In this document: positions 1 through 9,545 of the stretch, piece after piece | Position numbering within the stretch: position 1 is the stretch's first letter | How the letters are laid out: each line of letters opens with the position of its first letter | DNA from: Methylobrevis pamukkalensis | Lineage (GTDB): Bacteria; Pseudomonadota; Alphaproteobacteria; Rhizobiales; Pleomorphomonadaceae | DNA: 43,056 nt | Direction of reading: 5' to 3' | Assembly: GCF_001720135.1 (NCBI RefSeq) | Contig: NZ_MCRJ01000021.1 | Span: 1 to 43,056 of the forward strand | The notes under the pieces: model-generated | Told to the model about the DNA's origin: nothing | What the model saw: only the letters and a program-made list of their open reading frames with translations | Databases searched by the model: none | Position numbers and translations under genes: made by a program

Positions 1-541
1 GGCTCGGGTTGTTGATTGCATGGTTCGGCGAGAGGGCGACCGACGGTGGGACCGGCTTTTTTCTAATAGCGGCAACCCTGTCCGGCGGAATTCCGTTTGG
101 ACTTTATGGGCTGCTTCTGCGCGCGTATCTCGGGAATTATCCAGGCCGTTCAGCATGAAGACATTCCTGTCGTCGCATCCCCGGGGCGGTGCAGCGTTCG
201 TCTGACGCCGCTTCAGGCGGTCGTATCGAACTTCGCGTGTTCTTGACTGAGACACGGACTGTCGGTTGGGGGCCGTGGAGCGTGAGAGGCCGTCTGCCGG
301 GACACGCGGGCGTCCTGCACATTTGATCGCGTCGCGAAAATATGTTCACCCGGTGCAGAGGATGGTGTATGTCCTCGATCGGAGGACAGGCTTCGTGCCG
401 CCGAGGGGATCTCCGGACGGATATCCGCTGTGGGCGGTGTGTGGCATTGTCGTTGCTTGAAGGATGTTGCAACCGGCGCGCTCGTTGCCGGTTCGCGGCG
501 CCGGATGCACAGAACAACATCGCCCGATCTCAAGGAGCGTC
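1..541. other. Non-coding lead upstream of zwf
   Basis: No reading frame here has a family-like protein sequence; short overlapping frames on both strands look like high-GC shadows. A short weak hairpin followed by six T (about 45-61) could be the terminator of a gene left of the window. The end of the stretch carries the zwf ribosome-binding site (AAGGAGCG, 532-539). I do not recognise a defined promoter or regulator site. Confidence 0.5.
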
Positions 542-2032
542 ATGACCAGCCGCATCATCGTCGTCGATCCCTTCGACTATGTCGTGTTCGGTGCCACCGG
601 CGATCTTGCCCGCCGCAAGTTGCTCCCCGCCCTCTATCACCGCGATCTCGACGGCCAGATTCCCGAGGAAGCGCGGATCATCGGCGTTTCGCGGCGGCCG
701 CAGTCCGACAAGGCCTATCGCGAGATGGTCAAGGAGGCGCTGGAGGCGTATCTGAAGCCCGAGGAACTCGACCGCAAGGTGGTGGCGAAGTTCCTCGCGC
801 GCATCCGCTATGTGGGCGCCGACGCGACCACGGATGCCGGCTGGGCCGATCTGGCGACCACGCTGGAGGAGGGCAAGGAGCGCATCCGTGCCTTCTATCT
901 CGCCACCAGCCCGGACCTGTTCGGCCCGATCTGCGAGCAGATCGGCAAGCACAACCTCATCACCGAGAAGACGCGGGTCGTCGTCGAGAAGCCGCTCGGC
1001 AAGAACCTGAAGTCGGCGCGCGCCACCAACGACGCGGTCGGCCGGATCTTTGCCGAGGAGCAGATCTACCGCATCGACCATTATCTCGGGAAGGAGACGG
1101 TGCAGAACCTGATGGCGCTGCGCTTTGCCAACGCCCTGTTCGAGCCGCTGTGGAACAGCGCGCATATCGAGCATGTGCAGATCACCGTGGCGGAATCGCT
1201 CGGCGTCGAGGGGCGCGGCGACTACTACGACACCTCCGGCGCGCTGCGCGACATGGTGCAGAACCACATCCTGCAGCTGCTCTGCCTCGTCGCCATGGAG
1301 CCGCCGTCGTCGATGGACGCCGACGCGGTGCGCGACGAGAAGCTGAAGGTCCTCAAATCGCTCAAACCCATCGACACGCGGGAGGTCAACAACTGCACCG
1401 TCCGCGGCCAGTACAAGTCCGGCGTCGACCGGGCCGGCGTCGTTCCGGCCTATCTCGACGAGGTGTCGAACAAGCAGAGCCGCACCGAGACCTTCGTCGC
1501 CATCAAGGCCGAGGTGAACAACTGGCGCTGGGCCGGCGTGCCCTTCTACCTGCGCACCGGCAAGCGCCTCGCCACCCGCGTTTCGGAGATCATCGTCTCG
1601 TTCAAGGCGATCCCGCATTCGATCTTCGACGGCGAGGAGGGCGTGCCGGCCAACGAACTCGTCATCCGCCTGCAGCCCGACGAGGGCGTGAAGCTGTGGC
1701 TGATGATCAAGGACCCGGGCCCGGGCGGCATGCGCCTCAAGCGCGTCGCGCTCGACATGAGCTTTGCCGCCGCCTTCAAGGTGCGCAACCCGGACGCCTA
1801 CGAGCGGCTGCTGCTGGACGTGATCCGCGGCAATGCCACCCTGTTCATGCGCCGCGACGAGGTGGAGCAGGCCTGGACGTGGATCGACCCGATCCTCGAC
1901 GCCTGGGCGGCCAGCGACAAGCCGCCGAAGCCCTACATGGCCGGCTCCTGGGGGCCGGACGAGGCGCGCGACCTGATCCGCATCGGCAATCCGGCGCGCG
2001 AGTGGCACGAGAAGTCGCTGACGATGGAATGA
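542..2032 (+). CDS. zwf: Glucose-6-phosphate 1-dehydrogenase
   Basis: Oxidises glucose 6-phosphate to 6-phosphogluconolactone with NAD(P)+, the entry step of the Entner-Doudoroff and oxidative pentose phosphate routes, in the cytosol. The 496-residue product has the usual family length. The N-terminal nucleotide-binding motif GATGDLA starts at residue 17, EKPLGKNL lies before the active site, and the signature RIDHYLGKE contains the catalytic region at about residues 177-185. The start at ATG 542 is chosen because AAGGAGCG lies just upstream and the protein then begins close to the Rossmann strand; a frame-open extension to 464 has no such support. It is the first gene of zwf-pgl-edd, with 13 bases before pgl. 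The frame is intact. Confidence 0.97.
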   Translation: MTSRIIVVDPFDYVVFGATGDLARRKLLPALYHRDLDGQIPEEARIIGVSRRPQSDKAYREMVKEALEAYLKPEELDRKVVAKFLARIRYVGADATTDAGWADLATTLEEGKERIRAFYLATSPDLFGPICEQIGKHNLITEKTRVVVEKPLGKNLKSARATNDAVGRIFAEEQIYRIDHYLGKETVQNLMALRFANALFEPLWNSAHIEHVQITVAESLGVEGRGDYYDTSGALRDMVQNHILQLLCLVAMEPPSSMDADAVRDEKLKVLKSLKPIDTREVNNCTVRGQYKSGVDRAGVVPAYLDEVSNKQSRTETFVAIKAEVNNWRWAGVPFYLRTGKRLATRVSEIIVSFKAIPHSIFDGEEGVPANELVIRLQPDEGVKLWLMIKDPGPGGMRLKRVALDMSFAAAFKVRNPDAYERLLLDVIRGNATLFMRRDEVEQAWTWIDPILDAWAASDKPPKPYMAGSWGPDEARDLIRIGNPAREWHEKSLTME

Positions 2033-2045
2033 GGCGGGCGAGGGG

Positions 2046-2746
2046 ATGAACGCCGACATGGAACTCCTGACCTACGCCTCTCCCGACCTGCTCGCCGACG
2101 CCCTTGCCGACTTCGTCGCCGAGGGCGCGGCGGCGGACATCGCCGCGCGCGGCGCCGCTTCGCTGGCGCTGTCGGGCGGGCGCACGCCGAAGCGCTTCTT
2201 CGCCGCGCTGGCGGGCAAGAGCCTCGACTGGTCGAAGGTGACGGTCACCCTCGTCGACGAACGCTGGGTGCCCGAGACCTCCGACCGCTCCAACGCGGCC
2301 ACCCTGCGGGCCGGCCTGCTCACCGGCCCGGCCGCGGCGGCCACCTTCGTGCCGCTCTTCACCGGCGCGCCGACGCCCGAGGCGGGGCTTGCCGCCGTCA
2401 CGGCGGCGGCCGGTGCGCTGGCGATTCCGTTTTCGGCGGTGGTGCTGGGCATGGGCGACGACGGCCACACGGCCTCCTTCTTTCCCGGCGGCGACCGGCT
2501 GGAGGCCTGCCTCGACCCGAAGGGCCAAGCGCTGCTGTCACCGATGAACGCGCCGGGCGCCGGCGAGCCGCGCATCACCTTTACCCTGCCGCCGCTGGCT
2601 GGTGCGCGCCGATCGCGCTCCATATCGAGGGGGAGGGCAAGCGGCGCGTGCTCGACAGCGCGATCGCCGCGACCGATGCCCACGAGATGCCGGTGCGGGC
2701 CGTGTTCGCCGCCGTTCCGGACCTGCCGGTGTTCTGGTGCCGGTAA
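2046..2746 (+). CDS. pgl: 6-phosphogluconolactonase (frame break near 2608)
   Basis: Hydrolyses 6-phosphogluconolactone to 6-phosphogluconate, between Zwf and Edd. The first part shows the family motifs [20 protein letters not shown] and [14 protein letters not shown]. After ITFTLPPL the frame is lost; the other frame continues with [10 protein letters not shown] and MPVRAVFAA and stops at 2744-2746. Adding one base (most simply a G near 2608, giving CGG-CCG) restores a 233-residue protein of normal length. Because both halves are well conserved, a sequence error is more likely than a real pseudogene. ATG 2046 follows a GAGGGG ribosome-binding site; ATG 2058 is an alternative. The middle gene of the operon. 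Confidence 0.93.
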
Positions 2747-2828
2747 CCGACTGTTTCGCGGCCGCCGGCCGCATGTGACGCAAGGCGCGCGACCTCGCCG
2801 CAAGGCGCCCAACTCAAGGATGACCGCC

Positions 2829-4644
2829 ATGACCCTCAACGCCCGGATCGGGGAAGTCACCGAACGCATCGCGAAACGCTCGCATGACGGCCGGATGCGC
2901 TATCTGGAGCGCACGCAGGCGCAGGCGCTGAAGGGGCCGCGGCGCTCGCGCCTTGCCTGCGGAAACCTCGCCCACGGCTTTGCCGCCTGCGGCACGTCGG
3001 ACAAGGCCGCGCTGCAGGGCGACGTGGTGCCGAACCTTGCCATCATCACCTCCTACAACGACATGCTGTCGGCGCATCAGCTTCGAGGGCTACCCGGAGC
3101 TGATCCGCGCGGCGGCGCGCGAGATGGGCGCGGTGGCGCAGGTGGCCGGCGGCGTGCCGGCGATGTGCGACGGCGTCACCCAGGGCCAGACCGGCATGGA
3201 ACTGTCGCTGTTCTCGCGCGACATCATCGCCATGTCGGCGGCGGTCGGGCTCAGCCACGACATGTTCGACGCGGCCGTGTTCCTCGGGGTCTGCGACAAG
3301 ATCGTGCCGGGCCTGCTGATCGCGGCGCTGTCCTTCGGCCATCTGCCGACGGTGTTCATCCCGGCCGGGCCGATGACCAGCGGCATCACCAACGACGAGA
3401 AGGCCAAGACCCGCCAGCTCTACGCCGAAGGCAAGGTCGGCCGCGCCGAACTGCTCGCCTCCGAGAGCGCCTCCTATCACGGGCCGGGCACCTGCACCTT
3501 CTACGGCACGGCCAACTCCAACCAGATGCTGATGGAGATCATGGGCCTGCATCTGCCGGGCTCGTCCTTCGTCAACCCGAACACGCCGCTGCGCGACGCG
3601 CTGACCCGCGAGGCCGCCCGGCGCGCCCTGTCGCTGACCGCGACCGGCAACCAGTATACCCCGATCGCCGAGGTGATCGACGAGAAGGCGGTGGTCAACG
3701 GCGTCGTCGGCCTCAATGCCACCGGCGGGTCGACCAACCACACCATGCATCTGATCGCCATGGCCAAGGCGGCGGGCATCACGCTGACCTGGGACGATTT
3801 TTCCGATCTCTCGGACATCACCCCGCTGGTCGCCCGCGTCTATCCGAACGGCATGGCCGACGTGAACCACTTCCACGCCGCCGGCGGCATGGGCTTCCTG
3901 ATCTCGACGCTGCTGGACGAGGGCCTCGTCCACAAGGACGTCAAGACCGTGTGGGGCACCGGCCTCGACGGCTACAAGGTCGAGCCGAAGCTCGATCCCG
4001 ACGGCTCGGTGAAGTGGCAGCCGATCGACGGCGTCAGCGGCGACGAGTCCGTGCTGCGGCCGGCCTCCGCGCCGTTCCAGGCCTCCGGCGGGCTCAAGCT
4101 GCTCGACGGCAACATCGGCCGCTCGGTGATCAAGATCTCGGCGGTGAAGCCCGATCGCCACGTGATCGAGGCCCCGGCGGTCGTCTTCCACAGCCAGGAG
4201 GAGATGCAGGACGCGTTCAAGGCCGGCAAGCTCGACCGCGACTTCGTCGCCGTGATCCGCTTCCAGGGCCCGAAGGCCAACGGCATGCCGGAACTGCACA
4301 AGCTCACCCCGGCGCTCGGCGTGCTGCAGGACCGCGGCCGCCGCGTGGCGCTCGTCACCGACGGGCGCATGTCGGGCGCCTCCGGCAAGGTGCCGGCGGC
4401 GATCCACGTCACGCCCGAGGCGGCCCACGGCGGGCCGATCGCCAAGGTCATGGACGGCGACATGATCCGTCTCGACGCCACCGCCGGCACGCTGGAAGTG
4501 CTGGTGGATGCCGCCGAGTGGGACGCGCGCGTGCCGGCGGTCGCCGACCTGTCGGACAACGAATGGGGCATCGGCCGCGACCTGTTCGCCTCCTTCCGCC
4601 GCGTCGTCGGCCGGGCGGAGGATGGCGCCAGCGTGTTCGGGTGA
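2829..4644 (+). CDS. edd: Phosphogluconate dehydratase (frame break near 3081)
   Basis: Dehydrates 6-phosphogluconate to 2-keto-3-deoxy-6-phosphogluconate, the committed Entner-Doudoroff step; an IlvD/Edd-family iron-sulfur enzyme. Family sequence is clear: [23 protein letters not shown], then in another frame [38 protein letters not shown] and [13 protein letters not shown], with the cysteines expected for the cluster. The break lies right after SAHQ, where the family reads PFEGYP. Two missing bases (CAGCCCTTC read as CAGCTTC) restore it and give 605 residues, close to the E. coli Edd length. Start 2829 is preferred over 2820 because AAGGA at 2816-2820 then has proper spacing. Last gene of the operon; eda is not in the window. 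Confidence 0.94.
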
Positions 4645-4655
4645 TCCTTGCCGCA

Positions 4656-4697
4656 AGGCCGGAGGTCCAGGCGTATGCCCGGCTGCGCCTCCGGCCT
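4656..4697 (+). terminator. Hairpin after edd
   Basis: A perfect 10-base inverted repeat, AGGCCGGAGG (4656-4665) and CCTCCGGCCT (4688-4697), with a second nested stem (AGGCG/CGCCT) in the loop, begins 11 bases after the edd stop. There is no T tract, so it is either a weak intrinsic terminator or an mRNA-end stabiliser for zwf-pgl-edd. Confidence 0.55.
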
Positions 4698-4794
4698 GCA
4701 ATGGGCACCCATCACGTCCGCATCCCGTCCGGCACGGTCATTTGACTCGAGGTGGGGACACATCGCAGCGCAAGGAAACGGCCCGGCAGTGGCC

Positions 4795-4855
4795 GGTGTT
4801 GAATATTGAAACCTTTGAGTTTTATTGAGATTTTCGCTTAGGCAACTTTTACGGG
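4795..4855 (+). promoter_or_regulatory. AT-rich upstream region of the kinase-like gene
   Basis: This stretch (TGTTGAATATTG through GGCAACTTTTACGG) is sharply AT-rich compared with its surroundings, which fits a promoter and regulator-binding region for the gene starting at 4909. It contains CTTAGGCAA at 4837-4845, a 9-mer that recurs in the AT-rich leader of the FadL-type gene at 15511-15519. No confident -35/-10 pair is assigned. Confidence 0.4.
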
Positions 4856-4908
4856 ATCATCTGCCGGCAAAGGATCGATATCTTCCGCATCGGCGTTATG
4901 ATCGCACG

Positions 4909-5793
4909 ATGGAAGATCGCTCTTTTTCATTTCACGCGACCGGACCCGTTCCTGCAAACACCGATCTTCTGATCGGTACCCAAGACAGCGCCGATCCGGA
5001 GATCGTCCGGCGCGCGGACGCGGCCGGCCCTCGGGTCGAGCGGATCGATCATGCCGGTCAAACGCTGTGGATCAAGCGCGCCAACAAGGCGGGCCGTCCG
5101 GTCTGGCTTGCCCTGCAGCGGCTGCTGGCCCTGCTGGTGCCGCTCGATTTCCTGCGTCCGGTGCCGCCGACGCGCGGGGCAGCGGCGGTTGCCCGCGAGA
5201 TCGGCATGATCGTCGTGCTGCGCGAGGCCGGCTTCCGCGTGCCGGAGATCGTCTATGCGTCCTCGCGCGCGCTGGTGCTCTCCGATCTCGGCCCGACGCT
5301 GGCTCGTCAGGTGGTGCGCGATCCCGGCCCCGCGCGCGACGAGTTCCACCGCGGGCTTTGCGCGGCCGCCGCGACGCTGGCCCGGCTGCATGCGGTCGGC
5401 CTCGTCCATGGCCGCCCGAGCCTGCGCGACTTCACCTGGAACGGCGAAGAGATCGGCTTCCTCGATTTCGAGGAGGCGCCGACGACCGTGATGGCCTTTT
5501 CGCCCGCGGCGGCGCGCGATGTCTGGCTGCTGGCCCTGCAGGTTCACGACGGCACGCGCGACGAAGCGGCCACGGGCGCAGTGATGGACCACTACGCTGC
5601 CGCCATCCGGCCCGACGTGCGCGAGGCGCTGCGGAAGGTTCTGCGGATCCTGCTGCCGCTCGCCCGGCTGCTGCGCCGGCCGTGCGAACGCTGGGGCAAG
5701 CGCGAGGTGCGCCGCGCCGTCGGCGGCACGCTGGCTCTTGCCGACTGCCTTGACCGCGTCCCCGCGACCGACACCTCCGCACCATCCCTCTGA
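4909..5793 (+). CDS. Kinase-like protein (lipopolysaccharide kinase / BUD32-like fold)
   Basis: A 294-residue protein with a reduced protein-kinase/APH-like layout: TLWIKRAN supplies a candidate ATP lysine (about residue 56), VLSDLGPTL resembles a hinge, LVHGRPSLRDFTW (about 166-178) sits where the catalytic loop belongs, and IGFLDFEEAP (about 182-191) matches the metal-binding DFG-like segment. The usual HGD/HRD catalytic aspartate is replaced by arginine in HGRP, although an aspartate follows in RDF, so activity and substrate are open; WaaP/InaA-type lipid A core kinases are the nearest match I can name. ATG 4909 is preferred; a TTG at 4825 is in frame but would place coding sequence in the AT-rich promoter-like stretch. 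Alone on its strand, between edd and the CoxL-like gene. Confidence 0.6.
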   Translation: MEDRSFSFHATGPVPANTDLLIGTQDSADPEIVRRADAAGPRVERIDHAGQTLWIKRANKAGRPVWLALQRLLALLVPLDFLRPVPPTRGAAAVAREIGMIVVLREAGFRVPEIVYASSRALVLSDLGPTLARQVVRDPGPARDEFHRGLCAAAATLARLHAVGLVHGRPSLRDFTWNGEEIGFLDFEEAPTTVMAFSPAAARDVWLLALQVHDGTRDEAATGAVMDHYAAAIRPDVREALRKVLRILLPLARLLRRPCERWGKREVRRAVGGTLALADCLDRVPATDTSAPSL

Positions 5794-5973
5794 ACCGTCC
5801 CTCGCGAGACGGCGGTGTGACGGCACGGCCGCCGCTGCGGAATGGCCGCCATCTCCTGACGCTCTTGCCCGGCGGCGCCAGCGGCGATAGGTCTGGTCAC
5901 CTGTCCAGTTGTTCCCCGGCGCCCCGCCCGGACAGTTCCGGCCGCACCGGCCCCTTCCCGGAAAGGATCGATC

Positions 5974-8277
5974 ATGAGCGCGAAGAAGCCCGCCAAATAC
6001 GGTATCGGCGCGCCCGTGCGGCGGCGCGAGGATCCGGCGCTGATCACCGGCACCGGCCGCTACACCGACGACATCACCCCGGACGGCACGCTGCACGGCT
6101 TCGTGCTGCGCTCGCAGATGGCCCATGCGGACATCACGGTCGAGGGGATCGACGAGGTCCGGGCGATGCCCGGAGTGAAGCTGGTGTGGACGGCGGCCGA
6201 CATCGCCGACCTCGGCGGCCTGCCGTGCCAGGCGAACATGGAGCTTGCCGACGGCAGCCGGCTGACGGCGCCGCCCCATCCGGTGCTGGCCGATGGCCGC
6301 GTACGGCATGTGGGCGATCCGATCGCCTTCGTCGTCGCCGAGACGGCCAGCGCGGCGCGGGATGCGGCCGAAGCCCTGATGATCGACTACGATCCGCTGG
6401 ACGTGGTGGTGGATACCGCCGCGGCGCTCGATCCGGATGCGCCGGTGATCTGGCCGGAGAAGGGCTCCAACCTTGCCTTCGAGTATCACGGGGGCGACGC
6501 GGCCGAGACGGAGCGGGTGTTCGCGGGGGCGGCCCGGGTGGTGGAACTGTCGCTGGTCAACCAGCGGGTCGTTGCCAACTACATGGAAACGCGCGGGGCC
6601 ATCGGCGAATATGACGCCGCCACCGGCCGCTACACGCTGACGACCGGCACCCAGGGCGGTCACAGCATGCGCAAGATCCTCGCCGACGACATCCTCAAGG
6701 TCGACGAGAGTCTCATTCGCGTGGTGACGCCGGATGTGGGCGGCGGCTTCGGCACCAAGAATTTCGTCTACAGCGAGCATCCGCTGGTGCTGCATGCGGC
6801 CAAGACCCTCGGCGCGCCGGTGAAATGGACCGGCGACCGCGGCGATCATTTCGTCATCGATTCGCACGGCCGCGACAATGTCACCACCGGCCGGATCGCG
6901 CTCGACGCCGAGGGCCGCATCCTCGCGCTGCAGGTGGATCTCGTCGCGGCGATGGGCGCCTATCTCCATCAGTTCGGCCCGTTCATTCCCGAGGGCGCGC
7001 TGATGATGGCGACGGGGCTCTACGACATTCCCGTCTGGTTCATGAAGGTGCGCGGCGTCTTCACCAACACCACGCCGACCGACGCCTACCGCGGCGCCGG
7101 CCGCCCGGAGGCCGCCTATCTGATCGAGCGGCTGATCGATCTTGCCGGCCGCGAGACCGGCCTCGGCCAGGTCGAGATCCGCCGGCGCAACTTCATCCCG
7201 CCGCAGAAGATGCCCTACACCACCGTCACCGGTCAGTATTACGACAGCGGCGAGTTCGACGCCCATCTGGCGCTCGCGCTCGAGCAGGCCGACTTCGACG
7301 GCTTTGCGGCGCGGCGGGCGAAAAGCCGGGCCAAGGGTCGGCTGCGCGGCATCGGCCTTGCCACCTATGTGGAAATCTGCGCCTTCCCGGGCTCCGAAGA
7401 AGCCAATGTCGTGCTCAACGACGACGGCAGCGCCACGCTCTACATCGGCACCCAGTCGAACGGCCAGGGCCACGCCACCGCCTATGGACAGCTGATCGCC
7501 AAATATCTCGGCCTCGACCTCGACAAGGTGGAGACGGTGCAGGGCGACACCGACCGGGTGCGCACCGGCGAGGGCACCGGTGGCTCTCGCTCGATCCCGC
7601 TCGGCCTTGCCTCCGTCGACATCGCCTCGAAGGTGCTCGTCGAGCAGATCCGCCAGCTCGCGGCCGAGCGGCTGGAAACCTCGGCCGCCGACCTGGAACT
7701 CGTCGACGGCACGGTGCGGATCGTCGGCACCGACCGTTCGGTGAGCCTTGCCGAGCTTGCCGCCTCCACGCCCGGCAAGGCGAAGCTGAAGGCCCACGGC
7801 AATTTCCAGCAGGACGGCGCGACCTATCCGAACGGCACCCATGTCTGCGAGGTGGAGATCGACCCGGAGACGGGCGCGACCACCATCGTCGGCTACACGG
7901 TCGTCGACGACTTCGGCGTCACCGTGAATCCGCTGCTGCTCGAAGGGCAGGTGCACGGCGGCATCGCCCAGTCGATCGGCCAGGCGCTGCACGAGGCGGC
8001 GATCTACGACGAGAGCGGCCAGCTCGTCACCGCCTCCTTCCTCGACTATGCGATGCCGCGCGCCGACGACATGCCGTCGATCCGCTTCGAGACCCGCAAC
8101 GTGCCATCGATCACCAACATGCTGGGGATCAAGGGCGCGGGCGAGGCCGGCACCATCGGCGCCACGCCGGCGGTGATGAATGCCGTGGTCGATGCGCTGG
8201 ATGCCGCCAGGGGCATCCGCCACATCGACATGCCGGCAACGCCGTCGCGGGTCTGGCATGCGCTCAACGCCGCTTGA
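5974..8277 (+). CDS. Xanthine dehydrogenase family, molybdopterin-binding (CoxL-like) subunit
   Basis: A complete 767-residue large subunit of the xanthine oxidase/aerobic CO dehydrogenase family, which carries the molybdenum cofactor and performs hydroxylation-type oxidations. Seen in order: N-terminal GIGAPVRRREDPAL and GRYTDD, the Ald_Xan_dh_C-type a/b hammerhead region, VGGGFGTKN (about 252-260), AYRGAGRPEA (about 371-380), QGHATAYGQ, and near the end GAGEAGTIGATP with the likely catalytic glutamate E724. The loop AYRGAGR is not the AYRCSFR loop of true CO dehydrogenase (form I), so the substrate is unlikely to be CO and is unknown. No FAD (CoxM) or 2Fe-2S (CoxS) subunit gene lies next to it, although these are normally adjacent. 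AAAGGA precedes the ATG. Confidence 0.9.
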   Translation: MSAKKPAKYGIGAPVRRREDPALITGTGRYTDDITPDGTLHGFVLRSQMAHADITVEGIDEVRAMPGVKLVWTAADIADLGGLPCQANMELADGSRLTAPPHPVLADGRVRHVGDPIAFVVAETASAARDAAEALMIDYDPLDVVVDTAAALDPDAPVIWPEKGSNLAFEYHGGDAAETERVFAGAARVVELSLVNQRVVANYMETRGAIGEYDAATGRYTLTTGTQGGHSMRKILADDILKVDESLIRVVTPDVGGGFGTKNFVYSEHPLVLHAAKTLGAPVKWTGDRGDHFVIDSHGRDNVTTGRIALDAEGRILALQVDLVAAMGAYLHQFGPFIPEGALMMATGLYDIPVWFMKVRGVFTNTTPTDAYRGAGRPEAAYLIERLIDLAGRETGLGQVEIRRRNFIPPQKMPYTTVTGQYYDSGEFDAHLALALEQADFDGFAARRAKSRAKGRLRGIGLATYVEICAFPGSEEANVVLNDDGSATLYIGTQSNGQGHATAYGQLIAKYLGLDLDKVETVQGDTDRVRTGEGTGGSRSIPLGLASVDIASKVLVEQIRQLAAERLETSAADLELVDGTVRIVGTDRSVSLAELAASTPGKAKLKAHGNFQQDGATYPNGTHVCEVEIDPETGATTIVGYTVVDDFGVTVNPLLLEGQVHGGIAQSIGQALHEAAIYDESGQLVTASFLDYAMPRADDMPSIRFETRNVPSITNMLGIKGAGEAGTIGATPAVMNAVVDALDAARGIRHIDMPATPSRVWHALNAA

Positions 8278-8363
8278 TGCCAGTGGAGGGGAGGGGTCAT
8301 AAGGTCCCCTTGCCGCGTTGCGCATCGCCGTCGGCCTGACGATCCGGTCGGACCGGCAGGCGC

Positions 8364-9310
8364 ATGCTCCTCCGCAGACGGATGCTTCCCGTGCCCAATC
8401 CCCTGATCGGTATCCTGATGAAGGTCGCCTCCACGGCCTTCTTCGCCGTGACGATGGCGCTGGTGAAGCTCGTCTCGGAGCGGCTGCCGCTCGGCGAGGT
8501 GGTGTTCGCGCGCTCGCTGCTCGGCATCGTGCCGCTGCTGGTCTGGCTGGCGTTGCGGCGCGAACTGCCGGTCGCCCTGAAGACGAAGGCGCCGTTCAGC
8601 CATGTCCTGCGCGCCTTTGCCGGCACCGTCAGCATGTTCTTCTGGTTCGGCTCGCTCGCCCGGCTGCCCTTGCCGGACGTGACCGCGATCAACTATGCCG
8701 CGCCGCTGATGACCACCGCGCTTGCCGCGCTGCTGCTCGGCGAGCAGGTGCGCGCCTACCGCTGGACGGCGGTGATCGTCGGTTTTCTCGGCGTGCTTCT
8801 GGTGCTCGGGCAGCACATGTCCGATCTCAGCCACCTCTCCGGCGACGGCGAATCGATCGGCGCGCTGATGGCCTTCTTCTCGGCGGTGTTCGCGGCGCTG
8901 GCGATGATCTCCATCCGCCGCATGTCCGGCACCGAGCACACCGGGGCGATCGTGTTCTACTTCATGATCTCGGCCTCGGGCATCGCGCTGCTGACGGCGC
9001 CCTTCGGCTGGGTGATGCCGACACCGCACGAATGGGGTCTGCTTGCCGCGATCGGCCTGTTCGGCGGCCTGGGACAGGTACTGCTCACCCAGAGCTACCG
9101 CTACGCGGAAGCCTCGGTGATCGCGCCCTTCACTACGTCAACATGCTGTGGGTGATCCTGCTCGGCTTCTTCGTCTTCGGCGACGTGCCGACGCTGGCGG
9201 TGCTGGCCGGATCGGCGATCGTGATCGGCGCCGGCGTCTTCGTCATCTGGCGCGAGCACCAGCTCGGCATCCGGCGCGAGAAGGCCCGCAAGGCCAACAC
9301 GCCGCTGTGA
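8364..9310 (+). CDS. DMT/EamA-family permease (frame break near 9131)
   Basis: A drug/metabolite-transporter superfamily inner-membrane protein with about ten hydrophobic segments and two EamA-like halves; substrate unknown. N-terminal half: TAFFAVTMALVKLVSERLP and YAAPLMTTALAALLLGEQ; C-terminal half: SYRYAEASVIAPF followed, in another frame, by YVNMLWVILLGFFVFGD. Adding one G (TTC-GAC-TAC-GTC in place of TTC-ACT-ACG) between 9131 and 9132 restores the family sequence APFDYVNMLW and a 315-residue protein. The break is therefore probably a single-base deletion error. ATG 8364 or the in-frame ATG 8382 may be the start; neither has a strong ribosome-binding site. Confidence 0.88.
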
Positions 9311-9399
9311 GTCCGGCCGGGCTCAGCCCGCTGCTGTTGCAGTCCTGGCCTCCACGTGTCGTTGTGGATGCGGCTTACTTTGCAACGTGCCTCAGTCAT

Positions 9400-9520
9400 C
9401 AAGACGTCGGATGAACGCTCTGATCGTATTATGAATATGCGGTATCCGGAAAACTACGTTTTCAGCGACATTGTTCTTGGAATTATACGAAGTTTAACAT
9501 TGAGGGCCATACTTGTGCCC
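9400..9520 (+). promoter_or_regulatory. AT-rich upstream region of the chemoreceptor gene
   Basis: Between the permease stop and the chemoreceptor start, about 110 bases (for example TCGTATTATGAATATG and GGAATTATACGAAG) are clearly richer in A+T than the flanking genes. This is where the promoter must lie, because the gene upstream ends at 9310. I do not assign a specific sigma-factor site. Confidence 0.35.
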
Positions 9521-9545
9521 GAAACCAGCAACCTGGAGCGCGCGC

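Noticed and set aside
2046..4745. A single 899-residue plus-strand frame fusing pgl and edd
   Set aside because: It joins pgl, out-of-frame sequence and the start of edd; the two real proteins are separate, each with a frame break.
5974..8277. Aerobic carbon monoxide dehydrogenase (coxL form I)
   Set aside because: The form I active-site loop AYRCSFR is absent (AYRGAGR instead) and coxM/coxS are not adjacent.
4927..8325. A 1132-residue open frame on the minus strand
   Set aside because: It runs antisense to the CoxL-like gene and the kinase gene, is rich in Arg/His/Gly and matches no family; it is a GC-skew shadow.
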